NCBI GenBank assembly: GCA_014376425.1
Contig: JACMRO010000485.1
Location: 1 to 9,260 of the forward strand
DNA length: 9,260 nt
Origin: Rubritepida sp.
GTDB lineage: Bacteria; Pseudomonadota; Alphaproteobacteria; Acetobacterales; Acetobacteraceae
Direction of reading: 5' to 3'
Shown here: piece by piece, positions 1 through 7,900 of the stretch
How positions within the stretch are numbered: position 1 is the stretch's first letter
Layout of the letters: every line of letters starts with the position of its first letter
Notes under the pieces: model-generated
The model's database searches: none
Told to the model about the DNA's origin: nothing
The model's input: the letters and a program-made list of their open reading frames with translations, nothing else
Translations under genes and position numbers: made by a program

Positions 1-154
1 GAGAAGCCGGGCGTTACAGCCGCAGCGCCGCACGCAGCAGCCCCGCTCGCATTCGCCGGTGATAGTCGCCCCGGTCCGGCGGCACCGGTGGGCGCTTTTT
101 GATCACCGCCGTCAGGTCGTCGCCCACGGGCGCAATTCTGCGAACCCCTTCGAA

Positions 155-160
155 AAGAGA
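155..160 (+). promoter_or_regulatory. Probable ribosome binding site of serC
   Basis: AAGAGA lies six bases before the TTG at 167. It supports that codon over the in-frame ATG at 59, which has no comparable purine tract at the right distance. The SD match is moderate, so this is supporting evidence only. Confidence 0.5.
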
Positions 161-166
161 TCGCCC

Positions 167-1324
167 TTGCCCAAGCCGCAGAATCGCCCGCCGCGGCCCG
201 AGTTCAGCAGCGGTCCCTGCGCCAAGCGGCCGGGCTGGAGCCTGGCGGCGCTGGTTGGCGGGCTGGTCCGGCGCAGCCACCGTGCCGCCCCCGCCCGGGC
301 CCGGCTGGCCGAGGTCATCGATCGCAGCCGCGCGATCCTGGGCATGCCGCCGGGCTGGCGCCTGGGCATCGTGCCGGGCTCCGACACCGGCGCGATCGAG
401 CTGGCGATGTGGCACCTGCTGGGCCCGCGCGGGGTGGACGTGGTGGCTTTCGAAAGCTTCGGCGATGCGTGGGCGGCGGACATCCGGCAGCAGTTGCGGC
501 TCGACGCCAGGGTCATCGCAGCCCCCTATGGCGCCCTGCCGGATCTGGGCCAGGTCGATTGGCGGCGCGACGTGGTCTTCACCTGGAATGGCACGACATC
601 GGGCGTGCGGATGCGCGACCCGGGCTGGATTGCTCCGGACCGCGAGGGCCTGGCGATCTGCGACGCCACCTCGGCCGCCTTCGCGATGGATCTGCCCTGG
701 AACCGGCTCGATGTCGTCACCTGGTCGTGGCAGAAGGTGCTGGGGGGCGAGGCGGCCCACGGCATGCTGGCGCTGTCACCGCGCGCGGTGGAACGCCTGA
801 CCAGCCACACGCCGCGCTGGCCGATGCCCAAGGTGTTCCGGCTGACCAACGGCGACAGCCTGATCGAGGGCATCTTCCGCGGCGACACCATCAACACGCC
901 CAGCATGTTGTGCGTGGAGGATGCGCTGGACGGGCTGCGCTGGGCCGAGGGCGTGGGCGGGTTGCCCGGGCTGATCGCGCGCAGCGAGGCCAATCTGGCG
1001 GCAGTGGAAGCCTGGGCCGGGCCGGCAGGCTGGCGATTCCTGGCGGAGCGGCCGGAATGGCGCTCCTGCACCTCGATCTGCATCGCGCCCGACATGCCCT
1101 GGTTCACCGCCCTGCCCGCCACCGGCCAGACGCGCGCGGCGCAGCGGATCGCGGCATTGCTGGAGGTGGAGAGCGCCGCATTCGATATCGGCGGCTATCG
1201 CGACGCGCCGCCCTCGCTGCGCCTGTGGGGCGGCGCCACGGTGGAGACCAGCGACATAGCCGCCCTGCTGCCCTGGATCGACTGGGCAGCGGCCGAAGTC
1301 AGCCGCGCAACGCAAGCGGCCTGA
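167..1324 (+). CDS. serC: Phosphoserine aminotransferase (SerC), alphaproteobacterial type, TTG start
   Basis: PLP-dependent class V aminotransferase that converts 3-phosphohydroxypyruvate and glutamate to phosphoserine and 2-oxoglutarate in cytosolic serine synthesis; the same enzyme type can serve in PLP synthesis. With the TTG start the protein is 385 aa, the size I expect for this type. Visible motifs are the N-terminal SSGPCAKRPGW (residues 14-24), GSDTGA (71-76, cofactor phosphate region), TWNGTTSGVR (139-148), DATSA (D166, expected to contact the PLP ring nitrogen) and WSWQKVLGGE, with K190 the expected Schiff-base lysine. An ATG at 59 is in frame, but the 36 residues it adds do not resemble family N-termini. 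TTG 167 has a purine-rich AAGAGA six bases upstream. The usual downstream partner serA is absent; a convergent membrane protein gene overlaps the last 26 bp. The enzyme family is secure; the exact start is inferred. Confidence 0.93.
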   Translation: MPKPQNRPPRPEFSSGPCAKRPGWSLAALVGGLVRRSHRAAPARARLAEVIDRSRAILGMPPGWRLGIVPGSDTGAIELAMWHLLGPRGVDVVAFESFGDAWAADIRQQLRLDARVIAAPYGALPDLGQVDWRRDVVFTWNGTTSGVRMRDPGWIAPDREGLAICDATSAAFAMDLPWNRLDVVTWSWQKVLGGEAAHGMLALSPRAVERLTSHTPRWPMPKVFRLTNGDSLIEGIFRGDTINTPSMLCVEDALDGLRWAEGVGGLPGLIARSEANLAAVEAWAGPAGWRFLAERPEWRSCTSICIAPDMPWFTALPATGQTRAAQRIAALLEVESAAFDIGGYRDAPPSLRLWGGATVETSDIAALLPWIDWAAAEVSRATQAA

Positions 1325-1745
1325 GCAGGAAGGCGGTGCCCCAGCCGAAGGCGCCGTTGATCAACGCCGCGCGCAGCCACACCTGCCGGTTGCCGCCGGC
1401 GAACATCGGCAATCCCTTGGCCTGCGCCACGACGGTGAAGGCCACCAGCGTCACCAGCACCGCGCCGAAGAGGAAGCCCGTGAACAGGTCGGGCACCGGC
1501 GCGGACCGCAACAACGCCGCCAGCGCGATCCCCCACAGCCCGCCCCAGAAGGCCTGGCTCAGCACCGTCGGCACGCCGAAGGGTTGCACCGGGGCCATGT
1601 TGAAGGCCGCGCCGGTGCGGCCCAGCCATTCCACCAGAGCCGGAACATTGTTGCCGTGGGTGTTGAGGAGGAAGACGGTGCCCTGGTGGAACACCAGGAC
1701 CGAGATGAAGCCGGCGATGAAGCCGAGGGTGAGGATCTTTCGCAT
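1299..1745 (-). CDS. Small four-helix membrane protein of unknown function
   Basis: 148-aa hydrophobic protein starting at ATG (complement of 1743-1745), preceded on its own strand by a strong AAGGGGG ribosome site. Four membrane segments can be seen, at about residues 4-27, 61-83, 88-112 and 125-146. The short N-terminus carries R2 and K3, consistent with a cytoplasmic N-terminus. Features that look like conserved family marks are FHQG just inside the first helix (H20, Q21), FNMAPVQPFGVP (48-59) in the first loop, and FWGGLWGI (66-73) opening helix 2. I have an impression of similar conserved hypothetical proteins in other alphaproteobacteria but cannot name a family. The gene is convergent with serC (26-bp 3' overlap) and divergent from the ThDP enzyme gene, with which it shares an 84-bp promoter region. 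No catalytic motif is evident, and I do not assign a function. Confidence 0.85.
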   Translation of the reverse strand: MRKILTLGFIAGFISVLVFHQGTVFLLNTHGNNVPALVEWLGRTGAAFNMAPVQPFGVPTVLSQAFWGGLWGIALAALLRSAPVPDLFTGFLFGAVLVTLVAFTVVAQAKGLPMFAGGNRQVWLRAALINGAFGWGTAFLLRPLALRG

Positions 1746-1773
1746 GACCGCCCCCTTAACCCGGCCAGCGCCC

Positions 1774-1801
1774 CTTGCCCACCACGCGCGTGCTGGGCAG
1801 G
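1774..1801. promoter_or_regulatory. Candidate operator palindrome in the divergent promoter region
   Basis: Outer arms TGCCCA (1776-1781) and TGGGCA (1794-1799) share their centre (1787.5) with an inner perfect 10-bp palindrome CACGCGCGTG (1783-1792). Only the pair 1782/1793 is mismatched within 24 bp. The symmetry can be extended to 1774/1801 if a T-G wobble at 1775/1800 is allowed. The centre is 42.5 bases from the first base of each flanking start codon (1745 on minus, 1830 on plus). A dimeric regulator serving both genes is the simplest reading. A transcript hairpin in a 5' leader is the alternative. No regulator gene lies in the window. Confidence 0.5.
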
Positions 1802-1829
1802 CTCCCGCTCACAAATCGGGAGAGACGTG

Positions 1830-3380
1830 TTGAGCGAAATGAATGGTGCCGAAAGCCTGGTCCACACCTTGCTGGGCGCGGGCGTCGAGGTCTGCTTCAG
1901 CAATCCCGGCACGTCGGAGATGCATTTCGTCGCCGCGCTGGACCGGGTGCCCGGCATGCGCTGCGTGCTGGGCCTGCAGGAGAATGTGGTGACCGGCGCG
2001 GCCGATGGGTACTGGCGCATGGCCGGCAAGCCCGCCGTCACCCTGCTGCATTGCGCGCCGGGCCTGTCGAACGGCCTGGCCAACCTGCACAACGCCCGCC
2101 GCGCCCGCAGCGGCATCGTCAATTGCGTGGGCGACCAGGCGACCTATCACCGGCAGTACGACGCGCCGCTGACCGGCGACACCGAAGGCTTCGCCCGCGG
2201 GGTCTCCGCCTGGGTCCGCACCAGCAGCCGGGCCGAGGATGTCGGGCGGGACGCGGCGGTGGCGGTGCAGGCGGCACGCTCCTCGCCCGGCCAGATTGCC
2301 ACCATGATCCTGCCCAGCGACACCTGCTGGAACCCTGGTGGCCGGGTCGCCGCGCCTCTACCGGTGCCGGCGCTGCCGCAGGCCGACCCGCATGCGGGGC
2401 GGGCCTGCGCCCGGGTGCTGCGGGAAAAGCAGGACGTGCTGCTGCTGCTGGGCGGCCAGATGGCGGTAAGCGACGCGGCGCAGGCGCAGGCGCAACGCAT
2501 CCACGCCCACACCGGCGTGCGGCTGCTGGCCGAGACCTCGAACAGCCGTTTGCCGCGCGGGCGGGGGCGACTGCAGCTGGAGCGGGTGCCCTACCCCGTC
2601 GACATGGCCATCGCCAGCCTGGCGCCGACGCGCGAGATCATCCTGGTGGGCAGCCGCGCGCCCGTCGGCTTTTTCGCCTACCCCAACAAGCCGTCGAAGC
2701 ACTATCCGGAGGATGCCGGCATTACCGTGCTGACCCGGCCGGACCAGGATGCCGCTTCGGCGCTGCAGGCGCTGGCCGACGAGCTGGGCTGCCCCGCCGC
2801 CGCAATCCCCGACCCCGGGCCCCGCCCGCAGGCCGATCGCGGCGCGCCCACGCCCGAGGGGCTGGCGCGCACCATCGCCGCCCTGATGCCGGAGGATGCC
2901 ATCATCGTCGACGAGGCGGTGAGCTACGGCCGCGGTCTCTTCCCCTACACTTTCGCCGCCCCGCGGCACGACTGGCTGCAGATTACCGGTGGCGCCATCG
3001 GCTGCGGTCTGCCGCTGGCCACGGGGGCGGCGATGGGCGGCGGCGGTCGGCGCGTCATCAGTCTGCAGGCCGATGGCAGTGCGATGTACACCGTGCAGGC
3101 GCTTTGGACCCAGGCACGGGAGAAGCTGCCCATCACAACCATCATCCTGTCCAACCGGAAGTATCAGATCCTGCTCGGCGAATACCAGGGCGTCGGCGCC
3201 AATCCCGGCCGCACCGCGCTCGACATGATGGATCTGAGCAATCCCGATATCGGCTGGGTCGGGCTGGCGAAATCACTGGGGGTGGACGCCGCGCCGGCGA
3301 CCACGATGGAGCAGCTGGGCGACCTGCTGTCGCAGAGCCTGACGCAGAACGGGCCGTTCCTGATCGAGCTCGCGATTTGA
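1830..3380 (+). CDS. Thiamine-diphosphate-dependent enzyme, acetolactate synthase/benzoylformate decarboxylase-like
   Basis: 516-aa cytosolic ThDP enzyme with the three-domain order of the family: PYR domain (about 1-170), central domain (about 185-320) and PP domain (about 345-516). E51, in GLQENVV, is the expected glutamate that activates the cofactor. The Mg/diphosphate motif is ADGS (D415) to N442 in SNRKY, a variant of GDG-x-N. NPGTSE (25-30) and LLHCAPG with H74 resemble the NPGSNE and LHSAAG segments of benzoylformate decarboxylase more than the PGG segment of true acetolactate synthases. No small regulatory subunit gene (ilvN) is adjacent. Databases usually label this class acetolactate synthase large subunit; the substrate is unproven, and a 2-oxo acid decarboxylase is plausible. 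Starts at GTG 1827, TTG 1830 and ATG 1839 are all in frame. GGGAGAG at 1818-1824 best suits TTG 1830; ATG 1839 would give 513 aa. Confidence 0.88.
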   Translation: MSEMNGAESLVHTLLGAGVEVCFSNPGTSEMHFVAALDRVPGMRCVLGLQENVVTGAADGYWRMAGKPAVTLLHCAPGLSNGLANLHNARRARSGIVNCVGDQATYHRQYDAPLTGDTEGFARGVSAWVRTSSRAEDVGRDAAVAVQAARSSPGQIATMILPSDTCWNPGGRVAAPLPVPALPQADPHAGRACARVLREKQDVLLLLGGQMAVSDAAQAQAQRIHAHTGVRLLAETSNSRLPRGRGRLQLERVPYPVDMAIASLAPTREIILVGSRAPVGFFAYPNKPSKHYPEDAGITVLTRPDQDAASALQALADELGCPAAAIPDPGPRPQADRGAPTPEGLARTIAALMPEDAIIVDEAVSYGRGLFPYTFAAPRHDWLQITGGAIGCGLPLATGAAMGGGGRRVISLQADGSAMYTVQALWTQAREKLPITTIILSNRKYQILLGEYQGVGANPGRTALDMMDLSNPDIGWVGLAKSLGVDAAPATTMEQLGDLLSQSLTQNGPFLIELAI

Positions 3381-3452
3381 GGATTTGTAATGCGATGGGC
3401 CGTCGATTTCGCTTCCGGCATTCGAGCGGTTGGGGGTAAGACCATTTCTCTG

Positions 3453-3490
3453 GTTCAGGTTCAGTTCAGGTAGCTGACTGAAAGCTGAAC
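3453..3490. promoter_or_regulatory. Cluster of TTCAG half-sites upstream of the efflux operon (candidate operator)
   Basis: In the 214-bp gap between the ThDP enzyme gene and the efflux operon, GTTCAG occurs three times (3453-3458, 3459-3464, 3464-3469). It is followed by the inverse CTGAA at 3478-3482 and CTGAAC at 3485-3490. The inner pair makes an 18-bp imperfect palindrome (3465-3482) with AGCT at its centre and seven of nine base pairs symmetric. The cluster ends 104 bases before the adaptor start, a suitable place for a regulator of the operon. Direct TTCAG repeats would suit an OmpR-type response regulator and the palindrome a dimeric repressor; the sequence alone does not decide. I could not identify convincing -35/-10 boxes, and the rest of the gap shows nothing definite. 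Confidence 0.5.
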
Positions 3491-3594
3491 AGGCGGGGCA
3501 AGACTTGCTGCCGAGATTCCCTGCCGCCGCCGCGCGGCCGACGCAATTGCGGTGCTTCATTCAAACGCTTTCCGCCCTTCCCATCGGGACCGCC

Positions 3595-4914
3595 ATGCAC
3601 AGCACCGACACCCAGACCAAGCCCGACGCGCTGCGCCCCATGGCACCGCCCGTAACGCCCCAGCCCATCCTGTCGGCATCCGGGGCGCTGCCGGCACCCG
3701 CGCGTCCCTGGCTATGGATCGGGCTGCTGGTGGCCGGCGCCGCGGCGGTTGGCGGCGGCTTCATAGTCTTGCACAGCCCGCAGGAAGCGCCGCGACCGAC
3801 CGTGGCCGCCGCACCCGCCGCCACCGCGCCAGCCAGCGACTTCCGCCTGTCGGACAATGAGATGCGCGCGCTTCGCATCGAGCCCGTCCTGGCCCGCGAC
3901 TTCCGCGCCGAGCGTGTGGCTGAGGGCCGCATTTCGATCAACGAGGACCGCAGCACCCCGGTCCTCGCCCCCTTCACCGGGCGTGTCACGCGCACCTTCG
4001 CTCAGTTGGGCCAGCGCGTCGAACAGGGTGCGCCGCTCTTCGAGGTCGAGACGCAGGACGTCACACAGGCCGCCAACGAGCTGCTGGCCGCTGTCGACAA
4101 CCTGACCAAGGCGCAGAACACCCTATCGCAGTCCCGCCGCGAGGATACCCGCCAGCAGAGCCTGATGACCGCCCGCGCCTCGTCCCAGCGCGACGTCGAA
4201 CAGGCGCGCGCGGCGCTGAACGCCGCGCAGTCCGACCTGCGCATCGCCCAGGCCAGCCTGGATAGCACGCGCGACAAGCTGCGCGTGCTCGGCCGCGGTA
4301 TCGAGCAGATCACCGAAATCGAGCGCACCCGCCAGGTTAGCGGCGTGATGCAGGTCCTCGCCCCCTTCGCCGGCACCGTCACCCAGCGCCGCGTCTCGCC
4401 TGGCATGTGGCTGACCACGGGCCAGGGCGACCCGGTCTTCACCATCAGTGACCTCAGCGCCATGTGGCTGGTGGCTGGGGTGCGCGAGATGGACGTGCCG
4501 TTGATCCGCACGGGCCAGGACGTCCAGGTCACCGTGGGCGCCATGCCCGATCGCGTCTTTCCCGCCCGCGTCGTCCGCATGGGCGCGGGGCTGGACCCGA
4601 CAACGCGGCGGATGACGGTGCAGGCGGAGGTGCAGGACCCCAGCGGCGTGCTGCGGCCGGAAATGTTCGCGACCTTCCGCATTTCGGTGGGCGAGGAGAG
4701 CCGGGCGGCGGCGGTGCCGGCCAGCGCGGTGATCCACCGCGGTGCCGACACCTCGGTCTGGGTGGCCCTCGACAACAACCGGTTCGAGATGCGCCCCATC
4801 CGCATCGGCAACCGCCAGGGCGACACGCTGGAGGTGACGCAGGGCCTGCGCGCCGGCGAACGCATCGTCACCGGCGGGGCGCTGTTCATCGACCGCGCGG
4901 CACGAATCGACTAG
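3595..4914 (+). CDS. RND efflux periplasmic adaptor subunit (membrane fusion protein), CzcB/CusB-like
   Basis: 439-aa adaptor that links the inner-membrane pump to the outer-membrane channel. One membrane anchor (about residues 39-59, WLWIGLLVAG onward) follows a proline-rich cytoplasmic stretch. There is no lipobox cysteine, so it is anchored by a helix rather than lipid. An alanine/proline-rich spacer leads to the two half-lipoyl motifs, LAPFTGRV near residues 124-131 and LAPFAGTV near 255-262. Between them lies an alpha-helical hairpin (about 150-235) rich in Ala, Gln, Leu and Arg heptad-like repeats. A beta-barrel domain (TTRRMTVQAEV) and a membrane-proximal domain (VPASAVIHRG, GLRAGERIVTGG) complete the fold. 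ATG 3595 is chosen because GGGA lies five bases upstream; an in-frame TTG at 3505 adds 30 residues lacking family character. First gene of the operon, 31 bp before the pump. No His-rich or Met-rich metal-binding tail is seen. Confidence 0.92.
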   Translation: MHSTDTQTKPDALRPMAPPVTPQPILSASGALPAPARPWLWIGLLVAGAAAVGGGFIVLHSPQEAPRPTVAAAPAATAPASDFRLSDNEMRALRIEPVLARDFRAERVAEGRISINEDRSTPVLAPFTGRVTRTFAQLGQRVEQGAPLFEVETQDVTQAANELLAAVDNLTKAQNTLSQSRREDTRQQSLMTARASSQRDVEQARAALNAAQSDLRIAQASLDSTRDKLRVLGRGIEQITEIERTRQVSGVMQVLAPFAGTVTQRRVSPGMWLTTGQGDPVFTISDLSAMWLVAGVREMDVPLIRTGQDVQVTVGAMPDRVFPARVVRMGAGLDPTTRRMTVQAEVQDPSGVLRPEMFATFRISVGEESRAAAVPASAVIHRGADTSVWVALDNNRFEMRPIRIGNRQGDTLEVTQGLRAGERIVTGGALFIDRAARID

Positions 4915-4945
4915 GCTCCGGCTACCGGCTCGGGGGGGCTCATAC

Positions 4946-7900
4946 ATGCGGCAGATCGTCGCCTTCTCGCTGCAACGCCGCGCGCTTGTGTTGCTGCTCT
5001 TCGTCGTCTTCATCGCCACCGGCGTCGTCGGCTTCCTGCGCCTGAACATCGAGGCCTATCCGGACCCGGTGCCACCGCAGGTGGTGATCATCACCCAGAA
5101 CACCGGCCAGTCGGCCGAGGAAATCGAGCGCTACGTCACCATCCCGATCGAGGTGGCGATGGCCGGGCTGCCCAACCTCAACACCATCCGCTCCACCTCG
5201 CTGTTCGGCCTGTCCGACGTGCGGGTGCAGTTCACCTTTGCTTACACCTATGAGCAGGCGCTGCAGCAGGTGCTCAACCGCCTGGCTGTGCTGAACGGGC
5301 TGCCCGAGGGCGTCTCGCCCGCCATCTCGCCGTTGAGCCCGATCGGCGAGATCATGCGCTATCGCCTGGTAGGCCCGCCCGGCTTCTCAGTCGACGACCT
5401 CAAGACGTTGCAGGACTGGGTGCTGGACCGGCGCTTCAAGCGGGTGCCGGGCGTGGTGGACGTGACCAGCTTCGGTGGCCGATCGAAGGCTTACAACGTG
5501 ACGGTCGACCTGCCGCGGATGAACGCCTTCGGGCTGAACCTGCCCGACGTCATCGCCGCCATCCGCGCCGGCAACGTGACCGTGGGCGCGGGTACCATCA
5601 ACATCGGCCCGCAGTCGGCCGTGGTGCAGGGGGTGGGCTTGATCCGCAGCCTGGACGACATCGGCAACATCGTGCTGGCCAGCGGGTCGGGCGGCACGCC
5701 GGTGCTGCTGAGCGACATCGCAACCGTGGAGACCGGCAGCCTGCCGCGGCTGGGCGTGGCCGGTCACGAGGGCGATGACGACGTGGTGCTGGCCACCGTC
5801 CTGATGCGCCGTGGCGAGCAGACGTTGCCCACCATCCATGGCGTGCAGGCCGAAGTCGCGCGGATCAACGCCGGCGGGGGGCTGCCGCCCGGCGTGCGCA
5901 TCGTGCCGATCTACGACCGCGAGGACCTGGTGAAGATCACCACCCAGACCGTGGTGAAGAACATCATCGAGGGTGTGTTGTTCATCCTTGTCATCCAGTG
6001 GTTGTTTCTGGGCGATTTCCGCGGTGCGCTGGTGATCGCCGCCACCATTCCCTTCGCCTTCTTCTTCGCCATCCTGCTGATGCTCGGCCGCGGCGAGAGC
6101 GCCAACCTGCTGTCGCTCGGCGCGCTGGATTTCGGCCTGCTGGTCGATGCGACGGTGATCATGGTGGAGAACATCTACCGGCATCTGGGGCTGGCGCGCC
6201 GCCAGCCGAACCAGGGCGCGGTTTCGGGCGGCGGCGGCCTCACCGGCATTCAGCTGACCATCCTGCGTGCGGCGTCCGAAGTGGACAAGGCGATCCTCTT
6301 CTCGGCGCTGATCATCATCGCGGCCTTCATTCCGCTGTTCACGCTGGGCGGGATTGAGGGCCGGATTTTCGGACCGATGAGCAAGACTTATGCCTATGCG
6401 ATCATCGGCGCGCTGTTCGCGACCTTCACGGTGACGCCCGCGCTGGCGGCCACCCTGCTGCGCGAGGACAGCCGCGAGAAGGACACCCTGATCGTCCGCG
6501 GCAGCCGCTGGATCCATGAGCGCTGCTACCGCCTGGCGATGGCGGCGCGCGGCGTGACCATGGCGCTGGCGGCCGGACTGTTCGCCGCCACGATCTTCCT
6601 GTTCAGCCTGCTGGGCGCCGAATTCCTGCCGACGCTGGAGGAGGGCAACCTCTGGGTTCGCGCCACCATGCCCGCCACGATCAGCCTGGAGGAGGGCCAG
6701 GAGGTGGTGCGGCTGATCCGCCTGACCCTGGCCGAATTCCCCGAATCCGTGACCGTCACCAGCCAGCAGGGCCGGCCCGATGATGGCACCGACAGCGCGG
6801 GCTTCTTCAACGCCGAGTTCTTCGTGCCGCTGCGGCCGCCCGACCAGTGGACCACGGCGCGCAACCGCGACGGCCTGGTCGCCGCCATCTCGGCGCGGCT
6901 GCTGGAGCGGACCGTCGGCATCGAATTCGCCTTCGCCCAGGCGATCTCCGACAACGTCCAGGAAGCCGCCTCGGGGGTGAAGGGCGCCAATGCGGTGAAG
7001 GTCTTCGGCCCCGACCTCGACATCCTCGCCCGCATCGCCGAGGAGGTGCGCCGCGCGGTCGAGAACGTGCCCGGCGTGGCCGACCTCGCGGTGTTCCGCA
7101 CCCTGGGGCAGCCGACCGTCGCGATCATGATCGACCGCGCGCGCGCCGCACGCTTCGGCCTGCAGACCGATGACATTAACGATGTGGTGCAGGCGGCGGT
7201 GGGCGGGCGCGAGGCCGGGCGGCTCTATGAGCGCGGCGCCGACCGCAACTTCCCGATCATGGTGCGGCTGGCCGCACCCTATCGCGCCACCATCGACGCC
7301 ATCGCCCGGGTGCCGGTGGGCGGGCCGCGCGGCGCCACGCTGGCCGATGTGGCGGACATCCAGCTGCAGGGCGGCGTCGCCTACATCTACCGTGAGGATG
7401 CTGCCCGCTACGTGCCGCTGCGCTTCTCGGTGCGGGGGCGCGATCCGTCGAGCACGGTGCAGGAAGCGCAGGCGGTGGTTGCCGCCCGCGTCACCCTGCC
7501 GCCCGGCTATCGCCTCTCATGGGAGGGCGAGTTCAAGAACCTGCAGGAGGCGATCGGCCGTCTCGTCACCATCGTGCCCATCGCCTTCGCCCTGATCGCG
7601 GTGCTGCTCTACGTCCAGTTCAACAACCTGCGTGAGACGCTGCTGGTGCTGGCCATCGTGCCGATCTCGATCTCCGGCGGCGTGGCGGCGCTGGCGATGG
7701 CGGGGCTTAACTTCTCGGTGCCGGCGGCCATCGGTTTCTTGGCGCTGTTCGGCATCACGGTGATGGAGGGGATCATCTTCCTCTCCCACTTCAATCATGT
7801 GCGGCATGAGGGCCTGATGTGGCGCGAGGCGCTGGACCAGGCCGGCGTCGATCGCATGCGGCCAGTGCTGATGACCTGCTTCGCCAGCTTCTGCGGCCTG

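Noticed and set aside
14..127. Minus-strand 37-codon ORF (GTG start) ending in a basic, Arg-rich tail, upstream of serC
   Set aside because: No ribosome site before the GTG, no recognisable motif, and long minus-strand frames are common in this GC-rich DNA.
88..127. Inverted arms GTGGGCG (88-94) and CGCCCAC (121-127) in the serC leader
   Set aside because: Seven-base arms with a 26-base loop are expected by chance in GC-rich sequence, and no inner pairing or conserved element supports a riboswitch or attenuator.
14..760. 248-aa minus-strand frame across the 5' half of serC
   Set aside because: Composition (Arg, Pro, Ala, Gly, His rich) is typical of an antisense shadow, and it overlaps a confidently identified gene.
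1584..1829. Upstream in-frame extension of the ThDP enzyme
   Set aside because: It lies antisense to the membrane protein gene and adds 82 residues with no family character; ribosome site and homologous N-termini favour 1830 or 1839.
3401..3431. Possible terminator hairpin after the ThDP enzyme (CCGTCGA with TCGAGCGG)
   Set aside because: Bulged stem, long loop and no following T-run; not a convincing intrinsic terminator.
3505..3594. TTG start giving a 30-residue longer adaptor protein
   Set aside because: The added residues are not needed for the membrane anchor, and ATG 3595 has a better placed ribosome site.
5387..6517. 376-aa minus-strand frame inside the RND pump gene
   Set aside because: Arg/His/Asp/Gln-rich antisense of hydrophobic coding sequence; no domain or start signal.
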